This document shows, piece after piece, positions 11,493-19,946 of a stretch of DNA of 64,000 nt. Position numbers and translations under genes: made by a program. This DNA comes from Bradyrhizobium yuanmingense (GTDB lineage Bacteria > Pseudomonadota > Alphaproteobacteria > Rhizobiales > Xanthobacteraceae): the NCBI RefSeq assembly GCF_900094575.1, contig NZ_FMAE01000008.1:186001-250000 (forward strand), in the 5' to 3' direction. Position 1 is the first letter of the stretch. The number at the start of each line of letters is the position of its first letter. The notes under the pieces were generated by a model that worked only from the letters and a program-made list of their open reading frames with translations, searched no databases and had not been told where the DNA came from.

Positions 11493-11861
11493 ATGATTCA
11501 GATGCAGACCAACCTCGACGTGGCCGACAATTCTGGCGCACGCCGTGTCATGTGTATCAAGGTGCTCGGAGGCTCCAAGCGCCGCTACGCCACGATCGGC
11601 GACATCATCGTCGTGTCGATCAAGGAAGCCATTCCGCGTGGCAAGGTGAAGAAGGGCGACGTGATGAAGGCCGTCGTGGTGCGCGTCCGCAAGGACATCC
11701 GCCGCGCCGACGGCTCGGTCATCCGTTTCGACCGCAACGCCGCCGTGCTGATCAACAACCAGTCCGAGCCGGTCGGCACCCGTATCTTCGGGCCCGTGCC
11801 GCGCGAGCTGCGCGCCAAGAACCACATGAAGATCATCTCGCTCGCGCCGGAGGTGCTGTGA
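11493..11861 (+). CDS. rplN: 50S ribosomal protein L14
   Basis: L14 is 122 residues, the standard length, and contacts 16S rRNA across the subunit interface; it is also the RsfS target. It begins MIQMQTNLDVADNSGARRVM and has GDIIVVSIKEAIPRGKVKKG and the closing FMKIISLAPEVL-like motif. Its TGA stop shares one base with the ATG of rplX. It opens the spc part of the block; a short spacer (11409-11492) with small hairpins lies before it, but I see no convincing promoter there. Confidence 0.97.
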   Translation: MIQMQTNLDVADNSGARRVMCIKVLGGSKRRYATIGDIIVVSIKEAIPRGKVKKGDVMKAVVVRVRKDIRRADGSVIRFDRNAAVLINNQSEPVGTRIFGPVPRELRAKNHMKIISLAPEVL

Positions 11862-12167
11862 TGGCTGCGAAGATCCGCAAGGGCGACAAGGTCGTCGTGC
11901 TGACCGGCCGCGACAAGGGCCGCACCGGCGAAGTGTTCGAGGTTCGCCCCGACGCCGGCACCGCGCTGGTGCGCGGCATCAACATGGTCAAGCGTCACCA
12001 GAAGCAGACGCAGGCCCAGGAGGGCGGCATCATCTCGAAAGAGGCGCCGATCCAACTGTCCAACATCGCGTATGTCGGCAAGGACGGAAAGCCGACCCGC
12101 GTCGGATTCAAGATTCTGGCGGACGGCAAGAAGGTCCGCATCGCCAAGAGCTCGGGAGCTGAGATCG

Positions 12168-12175
<8 letters not shown>
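11861..12175 (+). CDS. rplX: 50S ribosomal protein L24
   Basis: L24 is an assembly initiator of the 50S subunit with a KOW motif. The ATG at 11861 gives 104 residues starting MAAKIRKGDKVVVLTGRDKG; the KOW signature KVVVLTGRDKGRTGEV is clear. The frame is open upstream but codes for nothing L24-like. It overlaps rplN by one base and rplE by eight, so the three genes are tightly coupled. Confidence 0.97.
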
Positions 12176-12725
<550 letters not shown>

Positions 12726-12771
12726 GACGCTGACTTAGAGCCTCTCAAACGCGGATACCCAGGAGCCAAGC

Positions 12772-13077
12772 ATGGCAAAGAAGAGTTCAGTCGAGAAGAA
12801 CAACCGGCGCAAGCGGATGGTGAAGAACGCCGCCGCCAAGCGCGAGCGGTTGAAGGCGATCATCGCCGACAAGACGCTGCCGATGGAGGAGCGGTTCGCC
12901 GCGACCCTGAAGCTGGCGGAAATGCCGCGCAACTCGTCGGCGACCCGCATCCGCCTGCGTTGCGAGTTGTCGGGCCGTCCGCGCTCGAACTATCGCAAGA
13001 ACAAGCTGTCCCGTATCGCGCTGCGCGAACTTGGCTCCAAGGGCATGGTCCCGGGCCTCGTGAAGTCCAGCTGGTAA
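12772..13077 (+). CDS. rpsN: 30S ribosomal protein S14 (zinc-independent long form)
   Basis: S14 is a late-assembling 30S head protein. The 101-residue length and the single Cys (in RCELSGRPRS) show that this is the long C-minus form that needs no zinc, rather than the short form with two CxxC pairs. It begins MAKKSSVEKNNRRKRMVKNA and ends GMVPGLVKSSW. A ribosome binding site AGGAGC lies seven bases before the ATG. Confidence 0.97.
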   Translation: MAKKSSVEKNNRRKRMVKNAAAKRERLKAIIADKTLPMEERFAATLKLAEMPRNSSATRIRLRCELSGRPRSNYRKNKLSRIALRELGSKGMVPGLVKSSW

Positions 13078-13091
13078 GGAGGGTCGTTTAG

Positions 13092-13490
13092 ATGTCTACG
13101 CACGATCCAATCAGCGATCTGATCACCCGTATCCGCAACGCGCAGATGCGTTCGAAGACCAAGGTTTCCACGCCTGGCTCGAAGATGCGCGAGAACGTGC
13201 TCGAGGTTCTGAAGGCCGAAGGCTACATCCGCGGTTACGCCACGCTCGAGCACTCCTCGGGCCGCAGCGAGATCGAGATCGAGCTGAAGTATTTCGACGG
13301 CGAGCCCGTCATTCGCGAGATTGAGCGCGTTTCCAAGCCCGGGCGCAGAGTCTACGCCTCGGTGAAGAACCTGCCGCGGGTGAACAACGGTCTCGGCATT
13401 TCGGTGTTGTCGACGCCGAAGGGGATCATGGCCGACCACAGCGCGCGCGACGCGAATGTGGGCGGTGAAGTCCTCTTCACGGTGTTCTGA
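13092..13490 (+). CDS. rpsH: 30S ribosomal protein S8
   Basis: S8 is a primary 16S rRNA binder and, in E. coli, the translational repressor of the spc operon. The protein has 132 residues with MSTHDPISDLITRIRNAQMR, KPGRRVYASVKNLPRVNNGL and the RNA-binding end SVLSTPKGIMADHSARD. A GGAGGG sequence shared with the end of rpsN serves as ribosome binding site. Whether it regulates this operon cannot be read from the sequence. Confidence 0.98.
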   Translation: MSTHDPISDLITRIRNAQMRSKTKVSTPGSKMRENVLEVLKAEGYIRGYATLEHSSGRSEIEIELKYFDGEPVIREIERVSKPGRRVYASVKNLPRVNNGLGISVLSTPKGIMADHSARDANVGGEVLFTVF

Positions 13491-13506
13491 GAAGGATTTT
13501 TCATCC

Positions 13507-14040
13507 ATGTCACGAGTTGGCAAAAGGCCTGTGGCGGTTCCGTCGGGTGTGACCGCGACCGTCGATGGGCAGACCGTCAAGATGAAGGGGCCGAAGGGCC
13601 AGCTTCAGTTCGTCGTCCACGACGACGTCGAGGTGAAGCTCGAGAACGGCCAGGTCAAGGTCAAGCCGCGGACCGAGACCAACCGCGCGCGGGCCCTCTA
13701 CGGCACCGCTCGCGCCCAGGTTGCGAATCTGGTCGAAGGCGTCACCAAAGGTTTCGAGAAGAAGCTCGAGATCACCGGCGTCGGCTATCGCGCCGCGATG
13801 CAGGGCAAGAACCTGCAGCTCGCGCTCGGCTACAGCCATGACGTGATCTACCCGATCCCCGAGGGGATCACGATCACCGTGCCGAAGCCGACCGAGATCA
13901 CGGTGGCGGGCAGCGACGTCCAGCGCGTCGGCCAGGTCGCCGCCGAGATCCGCTCCTATCGTCCGCCGGAGCCCTACAAGGGCAAGGGCGTGAAGTATGT
14001 GGGCGAATTCATCTTCCGCAAGGAAGGCAAGAAGAAGTAA
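13507..14040 (+). CDS. rplF: 50S ribosomal protein L6
   Basis: L6 lies near the GTPase centre of the 50S subunit. The ATG at 13507 yields 177 residues with the canonical MSRVGKRPVAVPSGVTATV; the open frame upstream belongs to rpsH bases read in another frame. The C-terminal RNA-binding signature RPPEPYKGKGVKYVGE is complete. It is followed 11 bases later by rplR. Confidence 0.98.
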   Translation: MSRVGKRPVAVPSGVTATVDGQTVKMKGPKGQLQFVVHDDVEVKLENGQVKVKPRTETNRARALYGTARAQVANLVEGVTKGFEKKLEITGVGYRAAMQGKNLQLALGYSHDVIYPIPEGITITVPKPTEITVAGSDVQRVGQVAAEIRSYRPPEPYKGKGVKYVGEFIFRKEGKKK

Positions 14041-14051
14041 CGGAGCCGGTC

Positions 14052-14414
14052 ATGTCGAAAGCCAAGGTTACGAATGCCCGGCGCAAGCGGAGTGTGCGGC
14101 TGAAGCTGCGCCGTTCCGCCGGCGGCCGTCCGCGCCTGTCGGTGTTCCGCTCGTCCAAGCACATCTACGCCCAGGTCATCGACGACCTGAAGGGCGAGAC
14201 GCTGGCCTCTGCTTCGTCGCTCGAGAAGTCGATGCGCGACGGCGGCAAGACCGGCGCCGACATCGATGCGGCGAAGGCGGTCGGCAAGCTGCTGGCCGAG
14301 CGCGCTGCAGAGAAGGGTGTCAAGGAAGTCGTGTTCGATCGCGGCAGCTATCTCTATCACGGGCGCGTCAAGGCTCTTGCCGATGCAGCGCGTGAGAGTG
14401 GGCTGAGCTTCTAA
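14052..14414 (+). CDS. rplR: 50S ribosomal protein L18
   Basis: L18 binds 5S rRNA together with L5. The 120-residue protein has the family features RLSVFRSSKHIYAQVIDD, a variable middle and the C-terminal VVFDRGSYLYHGRVKALADA with AARESGLSF at the end. It lies in standard order between rplF and rpsE. Confidence 0.98.
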   Translation: MSKAKVTNARRKRSVRLKLRRSAGGRPRLSVFRSSKHIYAQVIDDLKGETLASASSLEKSMRDGGKTGADIDAAKAVGKLLAERAAEKGVKEVVFDRGSYLYHGRVKALADAARESGLSF

Positions 14415-14458
14415 CAGAATTTGAGGATTGAGGCGTAAGTCTCTGAAGGATTAGAAAA

Positions 14459-15052
14459 ATGGCAGAACGCGAACAACGTGGTGGACGCGATCAACGCGGC
14501 GGCGGACGTGAACGCAGGGAGCGCGAGGAGCGCGACAGCGAGTTCGTCGACAAGCTCGTCCACATCAACCGCGTGGCCAAGGTCGTCAAGGGCGGCAAGC
14601 GCTTCGGTTTCGCAGCGCTGGTCGTGATCGGCGACCAGAAGGGCCGCGCCGGCTTCGGTCACGGCAAGGCGCGCGAAGTGCCTGAGGCGATCCGCAAGGC
14701 GACCGAGTCCGCCAAGCGCAACCTGACGCGGGTGTCGCTGCGCGAGGGCCGCACGCTCCATCACGACATCGCCGGCCGTCATGGCGCGGGCCGTGTCTAT
14801 CTGCGTGCAGCTCCGGCCGGTACCGGCATCATCGCCGGTGGCCCGATGCGCGCCGTGTTCGAGACGCTCGGCGTCCAGGACGTGGTGGCGAAGTCGATCG
14901 GCTCGTCGAACCCGTACAACATGGTGCGCGCGACCTTCGACGCGCTCAAGCACCAGGATTCGCCGCGTTCGGTCGCAGCCCGCCGCAACATCAAGGTGTC
15001 CACCCTCCAGTCCCGTCGTATCGGCGGCGATGCCGAGGCGGCCGCCGACTAA
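14459..15052 (+). CDS. rpsE: 30S ribosomal protein S5
   Basis: S5 lies at the mRNA entry and the spectinomycin-binding loop of the 30S subunit. At 197 residues it is longer than E. coli S5 (167) because of an N-terminal Arg/Glu-rich extension of about 20 residues (EQRGGRDQRGG and following), which is normal in this group. The S5 core begins FVDKLVHINRVAKVVKGGKR and includes GPMRAVFETLGVQDVVAKS. The gap to rpmD is 25 bases. Confidence 0.98.
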   Translation: MAEREQRGGRDQRGGGRERREREERDSEFVDKLVHINRVAKVVKGGKRFGFAALVVIGDQKGRAGFGHGKAREVPEAIRKATESAKRNLTRVSLREGRTLHHDIAGRHGAGRVYLRAAPAGTGIIAGGPMRAVFETLGVQDVVAKSIGSSNPYNMVRATFDALKHQDSPRSVAARRNIKVSTLQSRRIGGDAEAAAD

Positions 15053-15077
15053 CGGAAGCTTTTCGGAGTAGACTCCC

Positions 15078-15272
15078 ATGGCCAAGGCCGCAAAGACGAT
15101 CAAGGTCGAGCAGACCGGCAGCGCGATCCGCCGCCACCACTCGCAGCGTTCGACCCTGATCGGGCTCAAGCTCAACAAGATCGGCCGCACCAGCGAACTG
15201 CCGGATACCCCGGCGGTCCGCGGCATGATCGAGAAGGTTCACCATCTCGTCCGCATCATCGACGAGAAGTAA
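15078..15272 (+). CDS. rpmD: 50S ribosomal protein L30
   Basis: L30 is a 64-residue 50S protein. The core KTIKVEQTGSAIRRHHSQRS and LIGLKLNKIGRTSELPDTP match the family. It sits between rpsE and rplO as expected. The 75-base spacer after it holds a degenerate Rhizobiales-type palindrome. Confidence 0.97.
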   Translation: MAKAAKTIKVEQTGSAIRRHHSQRSTLIGLKLNKIGRTSELPDTPAVRGMIEKVHHLVRIIDEK

Positions 15273-15280
15273 GCAAAGGC

Positions 15281-15325
15281 GCACGGTCCCGGAGAGCGGG
15301 AAGCGGTTTTCGGTGAAGATCGTGC
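15281..15325. repeat. Degenerate palindromic repeat of the 25137-25181 type
   Basis: Outer arms GCACGGTC and GATCGTGC flank GAAGCGGTTTTC, the reverse complement of the core of the palindrome at 25137-25181. The copy is eroded but recognisable, lying in the rpmD-rplO spacer. Confidence 0.6.
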
Positions 15326-15347
15326 GCAAGACACAAGGAGAAGGGCG

Positions 15348-15833
15348 ATGAAGCTCAGCGATATCGCCGACAACGCCGGCTCGCGCAAGAAGCGTATGCG
15401 CGTCGGCCGCGGCATCGGTTCCGGCAAGGGCAAGCAGTCCGGCCGCGGCGGCAAGGGCCAGACCGCGCGTTCGGGCGTGCGCATCAAGGGTTTCGAAGGC
15501 GGCCAGATGCCGATGCATCGCCGTCTGCCCAAGCGCGGCTTCAACAACATCTTCCGCGTCGAGTTCGCCGAGATCAATCTCGACCGGCTCCAGGAAGCGG
15601 TCGACGCCAAGAAGATCGACGCCGGCAGCGTCGTCAACGTCGAGGCCCTGGTGAAAGGCGGCGTGCTGCGCCGCGCCAAGGGCGGCCTGCGGCTGCTCGG
15701 CCGAGGCGAGCTCAAGTCCAAGCTCAACATCGAAGTGCACGGCGCCAGCAAGACCGCGATCGCCGCGGTCGAGAAGGCCGGCGGTTCGGTGAAGATCCTC
15801 GCCCAGCCCAAGGAAGAAGGCGAGGCGGCGTAA
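15348..15833 (+). CDS. rplO: 50S ribosomal protein L15
   Basis: L15 is a 161-residue 50S assembly protein. It begins MKLSDIADNAGSRKKRMRVG, followed by the Gly/Lys-rich rRNA-binding stretch GSGKGKQSGRGGKGQTAR and FEGGQMPMHRRLPKRGF. The C-terminal half carries the usual beta-hairpin (VEALVKGGVLRRAKGGLRLL). An AGGAGAAGGGCG ribosome binding site precedes the ATG. Confidence 0.98.
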   Translation: MKLSDIADNAGSRKKRMRVGRGIGSGKGKQSGRGGKGQTARSGVRIKGFEGGQMPMHRRLPKRGFNNIFRVEFAEINLDRLQEAVDAKKIDAGSVVNVEALVKGGVLRRAKGGLRLLGRGELKSKLNIEVHGASKTAIAAVEKAGGSVKILAQPKEEGEAA

Positions 15834-15846
15834 CAACTGCGTCATT

Positions 15847-15868
15847 GGCCCGCGGCGCGCGGGCCTTT
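15847..15868 (+). terminator. Hairpin between rplO and secY (possible attenuator)
   Basis: GGCCCGCG and CGCGGGCC (8 bp, loop GCG) followed by TTTA. It resembles a weak intrinsic terminator and could lower transcription into secY. The short T-run makes complete termination unlikely. Confidence 0.45.
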
Positions 15869-15982
15869 ACGCATGCGGGACGTGGACTTATCGAAGCCGA
15901 GCCCCAGATAATGTCCGGCGTCCGCTAATTCAGCCCGGCCGCGGGCATCAACGGCGCAATAGGCGGCGGGAGAAAGTCCAAG

Positions 15983-17314
15983 ATGGTCTCTGCAGCGGAA
16001 CAACTGGCAGCCAATCTCAATTTCGGCGCGTTTGCCAAGGCCGACGAACTGAAGAAGCGCATCTGGTTCACCCTGGGTGCGCTGCTCGTTTATCGGCTCG
16101 GGACCTACATTCCGCTGCCCGGCATCGACCCGAGCGCCTGGGAACAGGTGTTCCGCTCGCAGGCCGGCGGCATCCTCGGCATGTTCAACATGTTCGCCGG
16201 CGGCGGCATCAACCGCATGGCGATCTTCGCGCTGAACATCATGCCGTATATCTCGGCCTCCATCATCATCCAGCTGTTGACCACGGTGTCGCCGCAGCTC
16301 GAAGCGCTGAAAAAGGAAGGCGAAGCCGGCCGCAAGACGCTGAATCAGTATACCCGCTATCTCACGGTGATCCTGGCCGCGTTCCAGTCCTACGGCATCG
16401 CGGTAGGACTTCAGGGCGCCGGCAATGTCGTCAGCGAACCTGGACTGTTTTTCCTGCTCTCGACCTCTATCACGCTGACCGGCGGCACCATGTTCCTGAT
16501 GTGGCTCGGCGAGCAGATCACCTCGCGCGGCATCGGCAACGGCATTTCGCTGATCATTCTGGCCGGCATCGTCGCCGAGTTGCCCGCGGCACTCGCCGGC
16601 ATGCTCGAGCTCGGCCGTCAGGGCGCGATGTCGACCGGCCTGATCCTGGTCGTCATCATCATGGCCGTCGTCGTGATCGCCTTCATCGTCTTCATGGAGC
16701 GCGCCCAGCGCCGCCTCTTGATCCAGTATCCGAAGCGCCAGGTCGGCAACAAGATGTTCGAGGGCCAGTCCTCGCATCTGCCGCTCAAGCTCAACACCTC
16801 CGGCGTGATCCCGCCGATCTTCGCATCCTCGCTGCTCCTCTTGCCGACGACGGTTGCGAACTTCAACACGGGCAGCGGGCCGGAATGGTTCCAGTGGATC
16901 ACGACACAGCTCGGCCATGGCCGTCCGCTGTTCCTGATCATGTATCTGGCGCTGATCGTGTTCTTCGCCTTCTTCTACACCGCGATCGTGTTCAACCCGA
17001 CCGAGACCGCGGACAATCTGAAGAAGCACGGCGGTTTCATTCCCGGCATTCGCCCGGGCGAACGCACCGCGGAATACATCGACTATGTGCTGTCGCGCAT
17101 CACCGTGCTGGGTGCGATTTATCTCGCCATCGTCTGCTTGATCCCGGAAATCCTGATCTCCTACGCTTCGGTGCCGTTCTATTTCGGCGGCACCTCGCTG
17201 CTGATCGTCGTCAGCGTCACCATGGACACGGTGGCGCAGGTCCAGGGCTATCTGCTGGCGCACCAGTATGAAGGTCTGATCCGCAAGTCCAAGCTGCGGG
17301 GCCGCCGTAGATGA
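15983..17314 (+). CDS. secY: Preprotein translocase subunit SecY
   Basis: SecY is the ten-helix pore of the Sec translocon in the inner membrane. The protein has 443 residues. All hallmarks of a working SecY are present: the plug segment after TM1 (GGILGMFNMFAGGGINR, about residues 65-81), the cytosolic loop C4 (ERAQRRLLIQYPKRQVG), and loop C5 with GFIPGIRPGERTAEYI, whose Arg corresponds to E. coli Arg357. The C-terminus is basic (IRKSKLRGRRR). The stop overlaps the start of a second secY-like gene by four bases (ATGA). Confidence 0.98.
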   Translation: MVSAAEQLAANLNFGAFAKADELKKRIWFTLGALLVYRLGTYIPLPGIDPSAWEQVFRSQAGGILGMFNMFAGGGINRMAIFALNIMPYISASIIIQLLTTVSPQLEALKKEGEAGRKTLNQYTRYLTVILAAFQSYGIAVGLQGAGNVVSEPGLFFLLSTSITLTGGTMFLMWLGEQITSRGIGNGISLIILAGIVAELPAALAGMLELGRQGAMSTGLILVVIIMAVVVIAFIVFMERAQRRLLIQYPKRQVGNKMFEGQSSHLPLKLNTSGVIPPIFASSLLLLPTTVANFNTGSGPEWFQWITTQLGHGRPLFLIMYLALIVFFAFFYTAIVFNPTETADNLKKHGGFIPGIRPGERTAEYIDYVLSRITVLGAIYLAIVCLIPEILISYASVPFYFGGTSLLIVVSVTMDTVAQVQGYLLAHQYEGLIRKSKLRGRRR

Positions 17315-18522
17315 GCAGGGAGCTCGCGCGCCGAATCGCTTTCACGATCGGCGCGCTGCTCCTTTTCAGGCTCGGCACGCAGATCCCGATTGCGGGACTG
17401 AATCTCTCCGACGTCTCGCCGGCGCTGGATCTCGTCTCCCGGCTTTCGATCTTTGCGCTCGGCCTCATTCCCTATCTGACTGCGGCAATCTTGATCCGGC
17501 TGCTGTCCATGGTCTGGCGCGGCCTGAGTTCGCTCGAACGATCCGGCGAGGGCGGACGGCGTAAGATCGCACGTGCCACGCTCGGGCTCACACTCGGAAT
17601 TGCGGCCTTTCAGGCCTACGGCATCGCCTCGGCACTGACGTCGATCTCGGGCCTCGTCAAAAATCCCGACGGCTGGTTCGTGACGACGGCTACGGCCTCG
17701 ATGGTCGGCGGCGTCGTCGTGCTGGTGTGGCTCAGCGAACAGATGACCCGCTACGGCATCGGCAATGGCTTGGCGCTGATCTTGAGTGCCGGCTTCATCG
17801 TCGCCGTTCCGCAAAACATTGCCGGTATCGCGGATCTCGTGAGGAGCGGGACGATCTCGGGCAATCTTGTGCTCGGCCATGTCGTGTTTTGGATCGCGAT
17901 CGTCGTCGTGATCGTGCTTGTCGAAGGTGCGCGGCGAAATATCCGGGTCCAGTTCGCAGCACAAAGCGTCGGTACGCGGCAACTGCCTGTGCGCGATGCA
18001 GTACTGCCGATCAAGCTCAACAGCGCCGGGTTCGTGATTCCCGTCACCGTGGCGCCGTGGATATTCTATCTGCCGCTTGCCTTTGCGGGCTTCATCCTGG
18101 GAGGCGATCATCCCCTGGTTGCCGCAACCTACCGGCATCTCCAGCTGGGGCAGCCGGCGCACCTCATTCTCGTGTCGATCGCCGTGTTCGTGCTCGCCTT
18201 CGTCTACACTGCTTATGTGATTGATCCCGAATACACCGCCAAATCCCTGACCCGCCATGAGGGCGCAATTCCCGGTGTCGCTCCCGGCGAGGCCACCGCG
18301 GACTATCTCGATCGCGTCGTGTCATTGACGACAGTCGTCGGAGCCGTCTACCTGACGGCGTTGCAGTTGATTCCGGAGGTGTTCGAGCTTTACGGGATCG
18401 GGCTGCCTTATAGTATGGTCGTCAATGGTGGTGCAGTGCTGGTTGTGGTTTGCACCGTTCTTGATATCAAAACGCAGGTGCGCGAGGTGTCGCTCACCAA
18501 TCCGGGGGGCGTACGCCGATGA
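17311..18522 (+). CDS. Divergent second SecY paralogue (SecY2-like), plug-reduced
   Basis: A 403-residue polytopic membrane protein clearly related to the SecY encoded just upstream: RIAFTIGALLLFRLGTQIPI, AAFQAYGIASAL, YGIGNGLALIL and LPIKLNSAGFVIP align with the matching SecY helices. It differs at functional sites. The segment between TM1 and the IFAL motif is about 17 residues instead of about 34, so most of the plug is missing. In loop C5 the invariant Arg is replaced (GVAPGEATADYL against GIRPGERTAEYI). The N-terminal cytosolic stretch is shorter and the basic C-tail is absent. It overlaps secY and adk by four bases at either end (ATGA both times), so it is co-translated with them. It may be an accessory translocon, a SecY-regulating partner, or a decaying duplicate; the intact frame argues against decay. 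Substrates and function are unknown. Confidence 0.9.
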   Translation: MSRELARRIAFTIGALLLFRLGTQIPIAGLNLSDVSPALDLVSRLSIFALGLIPYLTAAILIRLLSMVWRGLSSLERSGEGGRRKIARATLGLTLGIAAFQAYGIASALTSISGLVKNPDGWFVTTATASMVGGVVVLVWLSEQMTRYGIGNGLALILSAGFIVAVPQNIAGIADLVRSGTISGNLVLGHVVFWIAIVVVIVLVEGARRNIRVQFAAQSVGTRQLPVRDAVLPIKLNSAGFVIPVTVAPWIFYLPLAFAGFILGGDHPLVAATYRHLQLGQPAHLILVSIAVFVLAFVYTAYVIDPEYTAKSLTRHEGAIPGVAPGEATADYLDRVVSLTTVVGAVYLTALQLIPEVFELYGIGLPYSMVVNGGAVLVVVCTVLDIKTQVREVSLTNPGGVRR

Positions 18523-19388
18523 GAATTATACTTCTGGGACCGCCGGGGTCGGGCAAGGGGACCCAGGCCCAGCTCCTGGTGCAGCGCTATGGCATCGTCC
18601 AGCTCTCGACTGGCGAGATGCTGCGTGCCGCGGTTGCGGCCGGCACCCCGGTCGGGTTGAAGGCCAAGGAGATCATGGCGAGCGGCGGCCTCGTGCCCGA
18701 TGACGTCGTGGTGGGAATCATTTCCGACCGCATCGAGCAGCCGGACGCCAAGAGCGGTTTCATCCTCGACGGTTTCCCCCGCACCGTGCCGCAGGCCGAG
18801 GCGCTGGACGAGCTGCTCAAGCGCAAGCACCTCAAGCTGGACGCCGTGATCGAGCTCCGGGTCAATGAGAGTGCGCTTCTGAGCCGCGTCGAGACCCGCG
18901 TCGCCCAAATGCGGGAGCGCGGCGAGGAGGTCCGGCTCGACGATACCCCGGAGGTCCTGACCAAGCGGCTGGCCAGCTATCGCAGCCAGACGGAACCGCT
19001 GATTCACTACTATTCCGAGCGGCGGAAGCTCTCGACCATCGACGGCATGATGACCATAGACGAGGTCACCCGCGCCATCCATCGCCAGCTGCTGGCTCTG
19101 GGGGCGGTCGAGCCCAAGACGCATGCCCGGAGCGCCGCCAAGGCGGCGCCGGCTAAAAAGGCCCAGGCGGGGAAGAAGGCGGCGGCAAGGCCGGCAAAAA
19201 CGGCCAAAAAGGGCGTCAAATCGGCTAAAAAGGCCGCCAAATCGGCGGTGAAAGGCCCAAAGAAGGCGGCCAAGAAAGCCTCCAAGAAAGCCACCACGAA
19301 AACCGTCAAGAAAGCAGCCAAGAAGTCGGTCAAAAAGGGTGCCAAAAAGGCCGCAAAAAAGGTCACGAAAAAGCGAGCCAAGCGCTAG
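18519..19388 (+). CDS. adk: Adenylate kinase with Lys/Ala-rich C-terminal tail
   Basis: Adk catalyses ATP + AMP = 2 ADP in the cytosol. The enzyme part (about residues 1-195) has the P-loop GPPGSGKGTQ, FILDGFPRTVPQAEALD, and a short-type LID region (RVAQMRERGEEVRLDDTPEV). That part matches the size of short alphaproteobacterial Adk, but the protein is 289 residues. Residues ~200-289 are almost only Lys, Ala, Ser and Thr (repeats like AKKA, SKKA, VKKA), ending KKRAKR, like histone H1 or HC1 tails. The reading frame is uninterrupted and the A-rich coding of Lys (AAA/AAG mixed) differs from the body. The tail may bind nucleic acid or the ribosome; this is inference. It overlaps the secY paralogue by four bases. 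Confidence 0.95.
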   Translation: MRIILLGPPGSGKGTQAQLLVQRYGIVQLSTGEMLRAAVAAGTPVGLKAKEIMASGGLVPDDVVVGIISDRIEQPDAKSGFILDGFPRTVPQAEALDELLKRKHLKLDAVIELRVNESALLSRVETRVAQMRERGEEVRLDDTPEVLTKRLASYRSQTEPLIHYYSERRKLSTIDGMMTIDEVTRAIHRQLLALGAVEPKTHARSAAKAAPAKKAQAGKKAAARPAKTAKKGVKSAKKAAKSAVKGPKKAAKKASKKATTKTVKKAAKKSVKKGAKKAAKKVTKKRAKR

Positions 19389-19394
19389 CAGCGG

Positions 19395-19423
19395 TTGACG
19401 AAAGCCCCCGGAATCCCCTAATA
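19395..19423 (+). promoter_or_regulatory. Candidate promoter of the rpsM-rpsK-rpoA-rplQ operon
   Basis: TTGACG (19395-19400) and CTAATA (19418-19423) are separated by exactly 17 bases, a good housekeeping promoter match. It lies just after adk and about 150 bases before rpsM, so the alpha operon can be transcribed separately from the upstream block. Confidence 0.6.
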
Positions 19424-19489
19424 AGCCCCGCATCCAAGTCGGATAGTTTCAGACGATGCCGGGCCCCAGGAAGACCGGGGGTGGGCGTC

Positions 19490-19509
19490 GTGTTCGCGTT
19501 TGTGAACAC
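19490..19509 (+). promoter_or_regulatory. Leader hairpin upstream of rpsM
   Basis: GTGTTC and GAACAC form a 6 bp stem in the leader between the promoter candidate and rpsM. The leader could carry a regulatory structure, but rpsD (the E. coli alpha-operon repressor gene) is not part of this operon, so the E. coli mechanism should not be assumed. Confidence 0.35.
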
Positions 19510-19575
19510 CTGCCCGAGAAAGCAAGCACTTAAAGCCCGAGCCCTGACGAGGGATCGGCAACAGGAGAGAAGGCC

Positions 19576-19944
19576 GTGGCCCGTATTGCCGGCGTGAACA
19601 TTCCCACCAACAAGCGCGTACTGATCGCGCTCCAGTACATCCATGGCATCGGCCAGAAGATCGCTGGTGAGATCCTCGAGAAGGTGAAGATCCCCGTGGA
19701 TCGTCGCGTCAATCAGCTCAGCGACGCCGAAGTGCTCCAGATCCGCGAAGTGATCGACCGCGACTATCTCGTCGAGGGCGACCTGCGTCGCGAGGTCGGC
19801 ATCAACATCAAGCGTCTGATGGACCTCGGCTGCTATCGCGGCCTGCGTCATCGTCGCGGTCTACCGGTGCGCGGTCAGCGGACCCACACCAATGCGCGCA
19901 CGCGCAAGGGCCCGGCCAAGGCCATCGCCGGCAAGAAGAAGTAA
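19576..19944 (+). CDS. rpsM: 30S ribosomal protein S13
   Basis: S13 is a 122-residue 30S head protein contacting the P-site tRNA and S19. It starts with GTG at 19576, supported by ACAGGAGAGAAGGCC upstream and the canonical MARIAGVNIPTNKRVLIALQ N-terminus. The core YIHGIGQKIAGEI and the basic tail RGLPVRGQRTHTNARTRKGP are typical. It opens the alpha operon segment. Confidence 0.98.
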   Translation: MARIAGVNIPTNKRVLIALQYIHGIGQKIAGEILEKVKIPVDRRVNQLSDAEVLQIREVIDRDYLVEGDLRREVGINIKRLMDLGCYRGLRHRRGLPVRGQRTHTNARTRKGPAKAIAGKKK

Positions 19945-19946
19945 AC

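Noticed and set aside
15842..17263. A 473-codon minus-strand frame opposite secY
   Set aside because: Composition is a GC3 shadow; secY on the plus strand is clear.
17311..18522. The second secY as a pseudogene
   Set aside because: The frame is intact, all helices are recognisable and it is coupled to both neighbours, so decay is not supported by the sequence.
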